From positions 46,180-110,179 of the forward strand of contig CALYLW010001392.1 in assembly GCA_944989445.1 (NCBI GenBank): a stretch of 64,000 bases of DNA, read 5' to 3'. The DNA comes from Ampullaceana balthica. Its lineage: Eukaryota; Mollusca; Gastropoda; Lymnaeidae. Under the pieces are notes generated by a model. That model did no database searches. It had not been told where the DNA came from and saw only the letters and a program-made list of their open reading frames with translations. Both the position numbers and the translations under genes were made by a program. Positions within the stretch are counted from its first letter, which is position 1; each line of letters begins with the position of its first letter. Shown piece after piece: positions 33,257 to 43,858 of this stretch.

Positions 33257-34776
33257 ATATTAATAATAATAATCGGCATCCTTTCGTCTCGCGAGACGAT
33301 GGTGCATCACCGTTGAGTTGGGTTGCATTTCCTCGAGTGTCTGTGCAGTCCTATCCTTGAGTGACAGTCTTTACCACAGCTTTTACACACGAGTTATGTG
33401 CTTCCAAATGTTTTGGCCTTTCTCCTAGCCCTTCTGTCTGTAGCCTCCTCCATCCTCGCTCCTCGGCTACTATGACGCCCTCTTTGACAACTGTGCGCCA
33501 CGTAGTTCGGTCTTCGGCCTTACACTCCCAGTCACTTGTGCGTATTCTCGCTGCTTTCATGTCTCTCTGGCAGACATCTTTAAATCTCAAACGTGGGCGA
33601 CCTGTCTTCCTCTATCCCGATGCCAGTTCACCATATAGTAGGTCCTTGGGGATGCGGACAGGGCTAATTCTTTTAACATGTCCTAGCAATCTCAGGCGTC
33701 TTTCACTAAGAATTGAGAACATGATTTGGGTATTGGCACGCATTAGGACCTCAGTATTAGGCACTTTGTCTTGCCATTTAATGGCAAGGATGCGACGCAA
33801 GCATCTCAAGTGGAAGCTATTAAGCTTGCGCTCTTGTGATGTATAAGTTGTCCACGTCTCGCTACCGTATAGCAGTGTACTAATGACGAAGGCTCTATAG
33901 ACACACAGTTTGGTTTTCTCTGTTAACTTGATATTTTGCTTGACCCGTTTATTTAATTTTGCCATTTTGGCAGCTGCCTTGCCAATTCTACTGTTTATTT
34001 CCTCTTCAATAGACAGTGTATTGGAGACCTGGGAACCCAAGTAGGTGAAGCTGTCCACAACTTCCAAGTTTTCATTGTCGATATTGATGGTAGGAGGCGG
34101 TTGTGTGTCTTGGGTCATGATGTTTGTCTTTTTCAAGCTGATTTGTAGACCAAATTCTTTACAGGCGTTGCAGAAGCTTCATACGAGTTGTTTCAAACCA
34201 GTTTCTGTGTGTGATATCAGTGCCGCATCGTCCGCAAAAGGTAGCTCCAGAATTAGGATATCTGTTGTTTTGTTCTTGGCTCGGAGGCGAGCAGTGTTGA
34301 AAATTCCTCCATCAGCTCTGGTGTGCAACCAGATTCCATCACTGCTATCCTTGAATACGTATCGAAGCAATATAGAAAAGAATATTGCGAACAGTGTTGG
34401 TGCGAGTACACAACCTTGTTTAACTCCGCTGCTGACTTGAAAGACTTCTGACGTAGCTCCATCGAACTGCACTGTTACCTGCATATTTTCATGCAACTGT
34501 CTGATTATGGCAAGTAGGTGTGGGGGACAGCCAATTTTTTCCAGGATTTGAAATAGCCCGCTGCGACTGACTAAATCAAAAGCTTTCGTAGGATCCACAA
34601 AGGCGATGTATAGTGGCATCTGCTGCTCTCTGCATTTGTCCTGGAGCTGCCGTATGGAGAACACCATGTCTATGGTTGATCGACCAGCCCGGAAACCACA
34701 CGAAGATACTGGATAAACTCGGGAGGCTAAACTCTGTAAAGATGTATATATGACACGGGCAAAAGACATACATCTA
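33257..34776 (-). mobile_element. 5'-truncated LINE with C-terminal zinc finger and (ATT)n tail
   Basis: Read on the minus strand the copy runs from an RT fragment to a zinc-finger C-terminus and ends in an ATT-repeat tail (33257-33273). Its 5' end coincides with the start of a Helitron-like insertion at 34777, and no LINE sequence resumes beyond that element. The copy was therefore either 5'-truncated there or lost the rest. The endonuclease is absent. Confidence 0.85.
33307..34770 (-). pseudogene. LINE reverse transcriptase remnant with zinc-finger end
   Basis: In minus-strand order: CGFRAGRSTIDMVFSIRQLQ, LYIAFVDPTKAFDLV, FQVSSGVKQGCVLAPTLFAI, ELPFADDAALISHT (FADD for the catalytic YADD), then in another frame FTYLGSQVSNTLS, ISTLLYGSETWTTYTSQERK, LRCLRRILAIKWQDKVPNTE and RIPKDLLYGELASG. 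An in-frame TAG at 33612-33614 is followed by RKTGRPRLRFKDVCQRDMK. A further frameshift near 33.39 kb precedes a C2H2-type finger (VCKSCGKDCHSRIGLHRHSR). Stop and frameshifts make it non-functional. Confidence 0.88.
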
Positions 34777-35224
34777 TCTATATATATAATTCTCTTCGTG
34801 TTCGGACCCTGCGAGGCAACAAGAATCTGCATGTGCAACATATACTAATTTTAGAAAGCAGCGCACCAAATTACTGCACCAATGCATCAAAAGGTGTGCG
34901 AATTAAATATGCCCTGTAAAAAAAATAAATTATATGACGTCATTGTTTTCGCTGATATTTTAATTTTGGAAAAGGGAACAATGTAAAAAGAGGATTTGAT
35001 GATGGTTAACAAAGGGGGCGCCATAGGCGCCCTACAACCCCTATTATAAAATAATTTGTGTGCATTTCAGAAAGTTTAATATTTCGTATTGATCAAACAA
35101 GGACAAGTTAGTTGGGCTTTTGAAAAAGGTCGGCGCCGTAGGCGCCTTCACAAAATGCATTAAAGGGGTAAAAGAACTCTCCATGAGCAAGTCTGCGGCG
35201 TATGCTACGCCCTGGGGCGTCTAG
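34777..35224 (+). mobile_element. Helitron-like HL-d, complete 448-bp copy
   Basis: The 5' end is A|TCTATATATATAATTCTC. The body has AATTTTAGAAAGCAGCGCAC, TATATGACGTCATTG and two perfect GGCGCC palindromic blocks (GGGGGCGCCATAGGCGCCCT; GGCGCCGTAGGCGCC). The 3' end is a perfect hairpin GGCGTA-TGC-TACGCC (35197-35211), 9 nt, then CTAG|T. This is textbook Helitron-like architecture with no coding capacity. Confidence 0.72.
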
Positions 35225-35475
35225 TAATACATATTAAAGCTGTTACATAAATTTTAAAATTTCCATACTTGTAAATAAAAAGATTTATATAATTTATTAT
35301 TCCTTTTTTAATTGTATATTTTTAAGCTTATTTTTAATTGACATGCTAGGAAACATTTATAAATAAAAGTAATTAATAGTATGTGTCACTGAATTAAAGT
35401 TATATTCCATAGCTTTTAGAAAAAAAACACGTAACGTCGCCTTAATTATCTCAATAGCTCATTTTTCTATTTAAA
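35225..35475. other. AT-rich non-coding stretch
   Basis: Nothing recognisable is seen. Confidence 0.4.
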
Positions 35476-35479
35476 AATG

Positions 35480-35575
35480 GTATGATTCATGCATCAGCAC
35501 CGGTGTTTTGTGGTGCGGCAATGTCGTGATACATGCATCAGCACCGGTGTTTTGTGGTACGGCAATGTGGTGAGT
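35480..35575. repeat. 44-bp direct duplication with Fam-A-box-like word
   Basis: CATGCATCAGCACCGGTGTT starts at 35488 and 35532. The words CCGGTGTTTTGTGGTGCGGC resemble the Fam-A box (CCGGTGCTTTCTAGTGCGGC at 32.78 kb), so this may be a duplicated Fam-A box fragment. Confidence 0.6.
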
Positions 35576-35644
35576 TACAATTTGAATGTACTTCCAAACT
35601 GATTATATGAGTTCTTAAATATAACGGTTCTCAACAAAATAAAC

Positions 35645-36027
35645 AGAGCTCTTCATTCTACAAATGTATCTATAGTTTGTACCTTTGTATACAGAACTCT
35701 TCATTCTACAAATGTATCTATAGTTTGTACCTTTGTATACAGAACTCTCCATTCTACAAATGTATCTATTGTTTGTACCTTTGTATACAGAACTCTTCAT
35801 TCTACAAATGTATCTATAGTTTGTACCTTTGTATACAGAGCTCTTCATTCTACAAATGTATCTATTGTTTGTACCTTTGTATACAGAACTCTTCATTCTA
35901 CAAATGTATCTATAGTTTGTACCTTTGTATACAGAGCTCTTCATTCTACAAATGTATCTATTGTTTGTACCTTTGTATACAGAACTCTTCATTCTACAAA
36001 TGTATCTATAGTTTGTACCTTTGTATA
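35645..36027. repeat. 48-bp tandem repeat, 8 copies, with 96-bp alternation
   Basis: CTTCATTCTACAAATGTATC plus TATAGTTTGTACC... repeats every 48 bp. From the second unit on, TCTATAGTTTG and TCTATTGTTTG alternate, so the array evolves as a 96-bp dimer. Open 16-residue repeat frames on both strands follow from the period. Confidence 0.93.
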
Positions 36028-36029
36028 TT

Positions 36030-36715
36030 TTTAAATATTATTTTAATATGCTCAACTTTATCCCTTGATAACTTCTTATTTCAATATTTTAATTAATACG
36101 GTTTCTAACAAAAATAGCACCTCTATAAGATACACTGGCAAAACAAGTCTGCATACATAGATTGCATAAGTTATAAATAGACATGCAATATACCTGAGAT
36201 TTCTACCATAGTTTAGTAAACACAAACAGTCGGATGTCCAGTGGGAGTTTTTTTTCCTTAAATAAATCCAACAAATTAAACCTGATTCTTTCTCAATCTC
36301 AAATATTATTCAATTTTTATAATGTTTAATATATTTGTTAAATTTATTTAAGCCGCTTTAAACCAAGATTTCTTTACAGCGACAACTAAACTCAAACTCA
36401 AAATGAATGTAGTCTCTATTTGTATGTTGATATGTTTTGTAATTGTTTCATGGGGAGAATTCTTAGAAATTACTACATTTTATGCTTTGCTTTTTTAACA
36501 ACAATGATTCTATTTGACAGTATTGTCTGAGACATAAAAATGTTAAAATATCAAGGAACAAATTCACGTCCGCTTGCCATCGTTTTGTTTTCATTTACAA
36601 CTTGATCCTTTTTTTAAAGCCATTATGATACACAGGTCAGCATTTTTGGACACTCGTTATATCATTATTTTCTATTACAGTGGATTCTTATCTATCAAAC
36701 AACTTCTTTTTAATA
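36030..36715. other. AT-rich non-coding stretch
   Basis: No coding domain or repeat is recognised. Confidence 0.4.
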
Positions 36716-36717
36716 AT

Positions 36718-36853
36718 TGGTACGATTATAACATTGAACAATTACCTGTAAAGATACTAACAGATAGTACCGTATATACTCGTTCATTGGTACGAATATA
36801 ACATTGAACAATTACCTGTCAAGATACTAACAGATAGTACCGTATATACTCGT
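36718..36853. repeat. 68-bp tandem duplication at TIR-element edge
   Basis: TTGGTACGATTATAACATTG and TTGGTACGAATATAACATTG begin two copies 68 bp apart. Each ends with TAGTACCGTATATACTCGTT, so the duplicated block includes the left terminus of the neighbouring TIR element. Confidence 0.88.
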
Positions 36854-37291
36854 TCTATAGCCCGTTCGTTCATAAGCTTACACGCCTTTTTTGGAAGAGA
36901 ATAGTATAGAAAAGTGTTTAAACGTCTCGTAAGCCGACTCCAACAGTTACCGGCATTTTTTTGTTTCTTTGGTTAACAGTGGGCGTACATTAAAATTCAA
37001 TGTTGAAAACAAAATTTGTAAAACAATTTATTAAAACATTCACAAAAATAAATAAATTGATAAATAATGTAAGTGCAGATGTATAATAATATTTTATAGC
37101 TTGTGGTAGAGCAGTCGAATCTTGTAGAATGTAGACAAAAAACGTGATGATCTACAATAACAAAACCAATGTTCAATGTACATGCAGAAATCACCTATGA
37201 CCCGCTCGTAAGCAAACCCCCCGCCCACCACACACATTTGCCCCTAGATTTTGTCCCCCAAAAAAGTCGGCTTTAGAACAAGTATATACGG
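36840..37291. mobile_element. TA-flanked TIR element (copy 2)
   Basis: The ends are CCGTATATACTCGTTCTATA and, in reverse complement, CCGTATATACTTGTTCTAAA, flanked by TA on both sides. The interior matches the 9.1-9.95 kb element in the opposite orientation (TTGGAAGAGAATAGTATAGA; GACCCGCTCGTAAGC). It is 452 bp and lacks the internal duplication of copy 1. Confidence 0.78.
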
Positions 37292-37436
37292 TACATTATT
37301 TGTAGATATTGTACATTTTGTTTATTAACATTTACTATAAAAAAGTGAATTTGAATAACAAAATAATTAACACAAATTTATAGAGTCCCTTGAAGTGTTA
37401 AGAGAATAATTTGGGCTATGTTAATCGTCTGCCTGG

Positions 37437-37811
37437 CACATTTGATGCGATGACCAGTTCCTGTGATACTTTACATTTGATGTGATGACCAGTTCCTGAG
37501 ATACTTCACATTTGATGTGATGACCAGTCCCTTAGATACTTAACATTTGATGTGATGACCGGTTCCTGAGCTACTTTACATTTGATGGGATGACCAGTTC
37601 CTGACATACTTCACATTTGATGTGATGACCAGTCCCTTAGATACTTTACATTTGATGTGATGACCAGTTCCTGAGATAATTTACATTTGATGTGATGACC
37701 AGTTCCTGAGATACTTCACATTTGATGTGATGACCAGTCCCTTATATACTTTACATTTGATGTGATGACCAGTCCCTTAGATACTTCACATTTGATGTGA
37801 TGACCAGTTGT
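37437..37811 (+). repeat. 35-bp satellite, about 10.7 copies
   Basis: TTTGATGTGATGACCAGTTC plus CTGAGATACTTCACA repeats every 35 bp, with TTCCTGAG and TCCCTTAG variants. The same unit occurs in reverse at 20.81-20.91 kb. Confidence 0.93.
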
Positions 37812-38076
37812 ACTCATTGGTTACATATGTAAAATTGCAAAAACCGTTATATATCAAATTGTATAATGAATCATGGAATATGTGTGTTAATATTTGTAAA
37901 GAGTGTGTAAAATCGAATGGGAAATAAATTCTTACAAATTAACACACACAAAAATTGACCTCGGCAAAAATGGAATAGAAGGCATGAGTTAAAAGCCCCA
38001 TAGTATTTTAATATGGACAAGTATTTATGTACCAAGTTTTGTCAAGATCCATCCCATACTACGGTAGCAAACATTT
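37812..38076. other. Non-coding stretch
   Basis: This probably belongs to the minus-oriented Helitron-like element that follows; no separate feature is recognised. Confidence 0.35.
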
Positions 38077-38945
38077 CAAATAATGTTAAATATCTCATAT
38101 AACCAACACAAACAACAACATTATGGGCGCCAGACGTCCCATCGTTGTTCAATAATTTAAATATCTCATATAGCCAACACAAACAACGACATTATGGGCC
38201 CCAGACGTCCCATCGTTGTTCAATAATTTAAATATCTCATATAGCCAACACAAACAACGACATTATGGGCCCCAGACGTCCCATCGTTGTTCAATAATTT
38301 AAATATATCATATAACCAACACAAAAACGACATTATGGGCCCGAGACGTCCCATCGTTGTTCAATAATTTAAATATCTCGTATAGCCAACACAAACAACG
38401 ACATTATGGGCCCCAGACGTCCCATCGTTGTTCAATAATGTTAAATATCTCATTTAACTAACACAAAAAACGACATTATGGGCCCCAGACGTTCCATCGT
38501 TGTTCAATAATTTAAATATCTCATATAGCCAACACAAACAACGACATTATTGGCCCCAGACGTCCCATCGTTGTTCAATAATGTTAAATATCTCATATAA
38601 CAAACACAAACCACGACATTATGGGCCCCAGACGTCCCATCGTTGTTCAATAATTTAAAAGAAACAACAATTGTCAGTTATCTTTCCGGGAACTTTCACA
38701 ACAGTCTTCCAAAGTTTCATGGCGATCGAATATTAGGTGTAGTAAGCTATAAAGAATATGCTGAGATATATATATATATATCCCGAAATGTCCCCAATAC
38801 TTGTAATTCTTTTTCAAGCCTCTGTAACTACTATCCTAGAGCGTACTCAACCAGCTCCTAAAGTATCATGGCATCGGAGAAATGGTGTAGTAAGCCATAA
38901 TGGACAAACTGACAAACAGACATGTCTTCATTAATATATATAGAC
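38077..38945 (-). mobile_element. Helitron-like element (minus orientation), 5' portion
   Basis: Read on the minus strand it begins TCTATATATATTAATGAAGA, then GACATGTCTGTTTGTC, CTTACTACACCATTTCTCCG and GAGCTGGTTGAGTACGCTC, the order seen in HL-c at 0.19 kb. Most of the rest is the 71-bp array. No CTAG end is found on the low-coordinate side. Confidence 0.5.
38085..38655. repeat. About 71-bp tandem repeat, about 8 copies
   Basis: The unit contains CAACACAAACAACGACATTA, TGGGCCCCAGACGTCCCATC and GTTGTTCAATAATTTAAATA. The GGGCCC core corresponds to the G-rich block of other Helitron-like elements here. Confidence 0.9.
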
Positions 38946-39500
38946 GACTTTCTATTGTCACATCTGGCATACAAAAAAGTTGTTGTTTCTATCAGCGCCG
39001 CACTAGAAAGCACCCATTCTGATTTATTTAATATGACTTTATACATGAGACAAATAAGGTGTCTAGATAGTAGAAAGAACACATATCTCCGATTTCACAG
39101 TGAAATCTATTACAAATAGAATTATTATTATGTATGAGTGAAATATTTTATTTCATGTATGCTAACATTTTGTAGAGAAATATTTAAATCAAAGATATTA
39201 TAATTTTATTTTTAATGATACCTATTTAAACTACGGAAACTAAAAATGTAGTACATTTAATTTTATGTATATTTAATAATAATTTACGTTAGGTTTTTTC
39301 ACCAACGAGACACATTTATGATATATCCATTTATGTAAGTGGTACGCCACTTGACTTCGATCCCTTTATAACGGGATATAATGACCATTAATTGCTTAGT
39401 TTTTCTAACAATTGCTATTAATGCAGTTGCATTACAAAATGCTAATTTTACTAGCTCGCCTTTTTTTTTCTTTGAAGAGTTATTGAACATTGGTTAAAGA
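38946..39500 (-). repeat. Fam-A copy
   Basis: The family 3' word (TTTCTATTGTCACATCTGGC) begins at the edge of a Helitron-like element. The box is at about 38985-39035 and the double hairpin at about 39334-39380 (AAGTGGTACGCCACTT), 299 bp apart. The lead-in continues to about 39.5 kb. Confidence 0.72.
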
Positions 39501-39926
39501 CGAATTAATATTAATTAGCTTTTACTTCCTTGTACCTTTGAATAAATAATAATTACCATGCTGCACACTATCTGATGTTTCAATGAATGCAACTGTATGC
39601 GTCTTCACATCTCACAGGTCACACAGAGACAATGGTTTTTGCATATGACGTATAGATTTTTCATAATTCAGAAAATTACATCAAAACCTACATTTCCATA
39701 TAAACAATACTAGGTTGTGCTGCGGCGCCCACCTTTTTTAGGGAGCCTACGGCGCCCACCTTTTTCAAAGGCCCAACTAACTTGTCCTTTTTTGAGAAAT
39801 ACGAAATATTAAACTTTCTGAAATATACGCAAAGTATTTTATAATAGGGGTTGTAGGGGCGCCTACGTCGCCCACTTTGTTTTTTGTCAAAAGCCGAAGT
39901 AACTTATCCTTGTTTCATCATCATCA

Positions 39927-41495
39927 TCATTTGTCCTTTGAGTTATTTGTGGAACATAGGGCCTCTGTCAAAGCTCGCCATTCTACACGGTCCCTTGCCA
40001 GTCGCTTCAATTCTTCCCAGCTCTTCCCAGTCCTTCCAGCCTCGTCCAACATGCTCCGTCTCCATGTACGCTTGAGTCTTCCTGGTTGTTGTTTGCCCTG
40101 GGGGTTCCAATCTAAGGCCTCCTTAGCCCTGCTGTTATCTTTCCTGAGGTAGTGTCCAATCCATCTCCACTTTCTTTCCATGATTTTTTGTTCTACTGTT
40201 CTTTGTCCACACCTCTCCCACAGCTTGGAGTTTTCGACCTTATCGAACCATTTTATTTTCAGAATATTTCTGAGGCATCTGTTAACAAAGGTCTGGAGTC
40301 TATTTTTTTTGTCTGTCGTTTGCCATGTTTCGGATCCATAAAGTAGGACCGTTTTAACATTGGTGTTATAGATCCTTACTTTTGTTTTGACAGAGATGTG
40401 TGTAGATCCCCAGAACTGTTTCAGATTGGCAAAAGCCTTTCGCGCCGAATTTATTCTTCGTTTGATGTCCTCATCTGTTCCCCCTGATACACTGACCACA
40501 CTCTAAAAGTATACAAAGTTGTTTACTTGCTCCAGGTTGCAGTTTTCTACTTGGATGACTCCATCTTGTAGGAAGTTTATTTTCAAAAAAATTCTTTTTT
40601 GAATGTTTATATTGAGTCCTACTCTTTTCCCAGTCTCACTCAAGGCTGTGATTTTGTCTTGCATGTCTTGAAGTTGTAGGACAGAATGGCCAAGTCATCC
40701 GCAAACTCCAAATCTTCTAGTTTTTGCATTAGGTTCCACTGGACTCCTTTTCCTGAGCTTGCATAAGCTTCTTTTGTGACCCAGTCTAACACAAGAAGGA
40801 ACAGAAGTGGTGAAAGGAGGCATCCTTGTTTGACTCCAGTTGTAACATGGAATTCATCTGTTAGTCTACAATTATGTACTATTTGGCATGTGAAGTTTTC
40901 GTACAGAGTTCGGATGATGTTAGTTATTTTGTTTGGTACTCCATAGTGCCTCATTATTGACCATATAGTTTCTCTATTTATGCTATCAAAGGCCTTTTCA
41001 AAGTCAACAAATGTGGCATAGAGTGGAGATTGCCATTCAATAGATTGTTCTATAATTATCCGGAGTGTTGCTATTTGGTCAATGCATGATCTTCCTTTTC
41101 TGAACCCAGCTTGTTCTTCTCTCATGAGATCATCGCAGGCATCTTTTATTCTGTTTAGTATTCGTTCGTCCGTCGATACGACGAGGACCACTCTAGTCAT
41201 CCGAGGGTTGTCTGTGCGTGCGCAGATGGCTGATTAGGCCGATCCTTGCACGAAAGTTTCGGGAACAAAAGGGACAATGGACGAGTGCGACATCTCCTGG
41301 AGGGTTGACAGCATGGTCCTTTCGGGCTTGCCTCTTCTTTTCTGCGGCGTTGATCCGGTTTGCCTCGCATGACCCGGCACCTTCGTGGATGGAAGAGCAC
41401 CAGGTGGATAAGTCAGTATCTGTTTAGTATTTTTCTGCTAAAGACCTTGCTTGGTACTGATAGTAGAGTAATTCCTCGCCATTTCTCACATTTCA
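39927..41495 (-). pseudogene. LINE reverse transcriptase remnant
   Basis: In minus-strand order: KWRGITLLSVPSKVFSRKIL (41.43-41.49 kb), then beyond the nested insertion MREEQAGFRKGRSCIDQIAT, LYATFVDFEKAFDSIN, TTGVKQGCLLSPLLFLLVLD, EDLEFADDLAILS (FADD catalytic box), and in other frames VKTVLLYGSETWQTTDKKN, RCLRNILKIKWFDKVEN, KWRWIGHYLRKD and a C-terminal VEWRALTEALCSTNN. Frameshifts lie near 40.66 and 40.50 kb. There is no endonuclease, so the insertion was 5'-truncated just before the RT fingers. Confidence 0.88.
41163..41418 (-). mobile_element. Nested LINE 3' end with 13-bp target duplication
   Basis: A 256-bp insert is flanked by TCTGTTTAGTATT at 41150-41162 and 41419-41431. On the minus strand it encodes ANRINAAEKKRQARKDHAVN and then a C2H2-type finger (VHCPFCSRNFRARIGLISHL, RTHRQPSDD, stop at 41193-41195), followed by about 30 bp of UTR. 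The finger resembles the one ending the 33.3 kb LINE, so the source was a LINE of that zinc-finger type. It is the youngest layer in this nest. Confidence 0.88.
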
Positions 41496-41745
41496 TTGTT
41501 TGATAACTAAGAAATATTAAAATTCCTAGAATGTACACAAAGTATTTTATAATTAACCATCATCAAATACTCTTTTTACATTGTTCCCTTAAATTTTCCT
41601 AAATTAAAATATAATCTAAAACTATAACGTCATATAATATTTTTTAAGAATCTTTTAGAATGTTTAGAATTTTGCACACCTCTTGATGCGCGCTTTGTAT
41701 ATTATATATTTAAATATAAGCTCAAAACATTATTTTAAAAAATTA

Positions 41746-42400
41746 TAAAAAGTATATTTTCAAAAAGGAATTCATATCTGTTTTTTATCCCGTTTCCCAT
41801 AAGGCATCAAATTTAGTAAATTATATTCCAACCCCCACATCATATTTTGTTTATGACTAATTAAATAAAAAACTAAAAAATAAAATCACCGTCTGACATG
41901 TTCAATTCACATCACAAATTAAATACGGATTTATAGATTCACGTGAGTTAAGTTTAATATACTTTCTTAATAAGTCCGGTAGCTAAAGTTTAAAATTGTT
42001 ACTTTGTTTAGCTTATGTAAACATAAAATGGCAACGTTGGTCCTACGCCTTTACATGCATGTCAAGGTCATTGATGCTTAATGAGCAAGTAAAATTTAAT
42101 TTGTAGAAATCTTGATTTGAGATTTATGGATAAGGCATTTATTGGTATGGAAATAATGTAATTTATAAATTATCATTAAAAGATAAATATGGAGGATGTA
42201 TCCAACATTAGTTCAACATTAAACAACATCGTTTTAATACAACCACAGGAGTAGTATTAAATTGCATTGTATATAAATATATACATGTGGCTTATTTTAT
42301 GTAACCTTAAGTGTTGTGCATACATTTTTATGGAAGTAAAACTAATTTTTTTCTTTAAATCATACTTCTTTTTTAACAAAGTACGTAAAACTGCCTTTAA
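41746..42400. other. AT-rich non-coding stretch
   Basis: No gene or repeat is recognised. Confidence 0.4.
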
Positions 42401-42404
42401 TATC

Positions 42405-42560
42405 ATATTAATGTAAGTGTCACGCTACTTGACTTCGCTCCGTTTGGCAAGGGATAAAATTATGCCACTTAATCGCCAGGTTTTTCTTACTTCCAGCAAC
42501 GACCGAGTTACATTAACATAAGCTCAAGTCACTAGTTCAACTTTATTTGATTTTAAGAGT
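42405..42560 (-). repeat. Fam-A fragment with decayed hairpins
   Basis: GTAAGTGTCACGCTACTTGA and CTTCGCTCCGTTTGGCAAGG are the paired-hairpin region in reverse, with mismatches in both stems. The lead-in (ACCGAGTTACATTAACATAA; GCTCAAGTCACTAG) matches the reverse of 25.31 and 32.36 kb. The box side is missing. Confidence 0.6.
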
Positions 42561-42619
42561 TTTGTAAAAATCTGTTTACATCCGATATGATAAACATTCC
42601 ATTTATCTGTAGACGAGAT

Positions 42620-42705
42620 AGGTATAAATATACTCACTAAAAAAAAGTTAAAAATAAACAAAGCTACTGGTCCAGATGAATAGCCTGCAAAGTATGTGGA
42701 AAATC
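42620..42705 (+). pseudogene. Short LINE reverse transcriptase fragment
   Basis: A plus-strand frame reads LKINKATGPDE, a stop (TAG), then PAKYVEN. The K-x-GPD motif with a hydrophobic lead and a following P-A-K is the N-terminal RT block of many LINEs (KATGPDGIPA). Only about 28 codons remain, so the family cannot be named. Confidence 0.5.
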
Positions 42706-42706
42706 G

Positions 42707-42851
42707 GTACTAGTGTATATCCCCAATTCTCGTAGTTCTTTTTCAAGCCTCTCTAATTACCATCCCAGAAAGTATTAAACCATCTCCTAAAGTATTATGT
42801 CATCGGAGAAATGGTGTAGTAAGTCATAATGGACAAACAGCCATGTTTTCA

Positions 42852-42860
<9 letters not shown>
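42707..42860 (-). mobile_element. Helitron-like short copy (minus)
   Basis: CACCATTTCTCCGATGAC-type and CATTATGACTTACTACACC words in reverse match 38.75-38.93 kb. On the minus strand it ends near CTAG (42707-42710). It is followed by the AT microsatellite where the TATATA 5' end should be. Confidence 0.45.

Positions 42861-42924
<64 letters not shown>
42858..42924. repeat. (AT)n microsatellite
   Basis: This is an uninterrupted AT run of about 66 bp, immediately before the tandem Helitron-like array. Confidence 0.97.
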
Positions 42925-42927
<3 letters not shown>

Positions 42928-42948
42928 CTTTTTATTTTTCTTTATATA

Positions 42949-43856
42949 TCTCTATATATATAAGACGCATTTGTTGTCTGTCTGGTTGTCTGTCTGTTCC
43001 CTAATAACTCAAGATCCAGACAACCAAATAACGTGAAATTTGGTACACGTACACAAAATTATACCGGAAAGGTTATTAAACAGGTTTCGTTCCATATATA
43101 TAAGATACTGGGGGCCCGGGGGCCCAAAATGTAGTTTTTTCCCTATATGAGCTATATAAAATAAAAATTATTGAAAATTAAGACGTAAAATAATGACGCA
43201 AATTAAAAAACATTTTGGTGTCGAGATTAACAAGAAGGCGATTATCGCCATAAAATATTTTTTTTGTTGTTGTTGCTTTGTTGTTGTTGCTTTTGTTGTT
43301 GTAGTTGTTGTTTTGTTGTTGTTGCTTTGTTGTTGTTGCTGTTGTTGTTGTAGTTGTTGTTTTGTTGTTGTTTTGTTGTTGATGTTTTTGTTGTTGTTTT
43401 GTTTTTGTTGTTGTTGCTGTTGTTGTTTTTGTTGTTGTTGTTGTTGCTGTTGTTGTTGCTGTTGCTGCTTTTGTGCTGTTTTTGCTGTTGTTGTTGTTGT
43501 CCACATCCCTTGCCCTGCGACGACAATGTCCTTCATGTTGTTGTTGCTTTGTTGTTGTTGCTGTTGTATTTGTTGTTTTGTTGTTGTTGCTTTGTTGTTC
43601 TTGCTGTTGTTGTTGTAGTTGTTGTTTTGTTGTTGTTGTTGTAGTTGTTGTTTTGTTGTTGTTTTCTTTTTGTTTTGTTGTTGTTTTTGTTGTTGCTTTG
43701 TTTTTGTTGTTTTGTTGTTGTTTTTGTTGTTTTTGTTGTTGTTTTGTTTTTGTTGTTTTGTTGTTTTTGTTGTTTTTGTTGTTGTTTTGTTTTTGTTGTT
43801 TTTGTTTTGTTGCTGTTGTTGTTAAACCCGGGCGGGAGCCGGGTACTTGCCCCTAG
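42949..43856 (+). mobile_element. HL-a unit 1
   Basis: 908 bp. It ends CCCGGGCGGGAGCCGGGTAC then CTAG. The central island (CCACATCCCTTGCCCTGCGA) between TTG tracts is at about 43501. It is preceded by the AT microsatellite. Confidence 0.75.
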
Positions 43857-43858
43857 TA

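Larger units (their letters stand above)
39916..41495 (-). mobile_element. 5'-truncated LINE with (ATG)n tail, itself interrupted
   Basis: The minus-strand 3' end is a run of ATG repeats (39916-39930). TTGTTT occurs on both sides (39910-39915 and 41496-41501) as a short target duplication. The coding remnant is described separately. A second LINE end sits inside it at 41163-41418. Confidence 0.82.
39710..41745 (-). mobile_element. Helitron-like HL-d split by a LINE
   Basis: The minus-strand 3' end (CTAG at 39710-39713) and GGCGCC blocks lie at 39.71-39.92 kb. The rest of the body (TTGATAACTAAGAAATAT; GTACACAAAGTATTTTATAA; GCACACCTCTTGATGCGCGC) resumes at 41.50-41.74 kb. The LINE at 39916-41495 interrupts it exactly at TTGTTT. 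Confidence 0.65.

Noticed and set aside
35615..36096. 125- and 139-residue repeat proteins on both strands
   Set aside because: They come from the 48-bp minisatellite; both strands are open only because of the period.
39877..40346. Plus-strand frames opposite the LINE remnant
   Set aside because: They are antisense shadows of the minus-strand reverse transcriptase reading.
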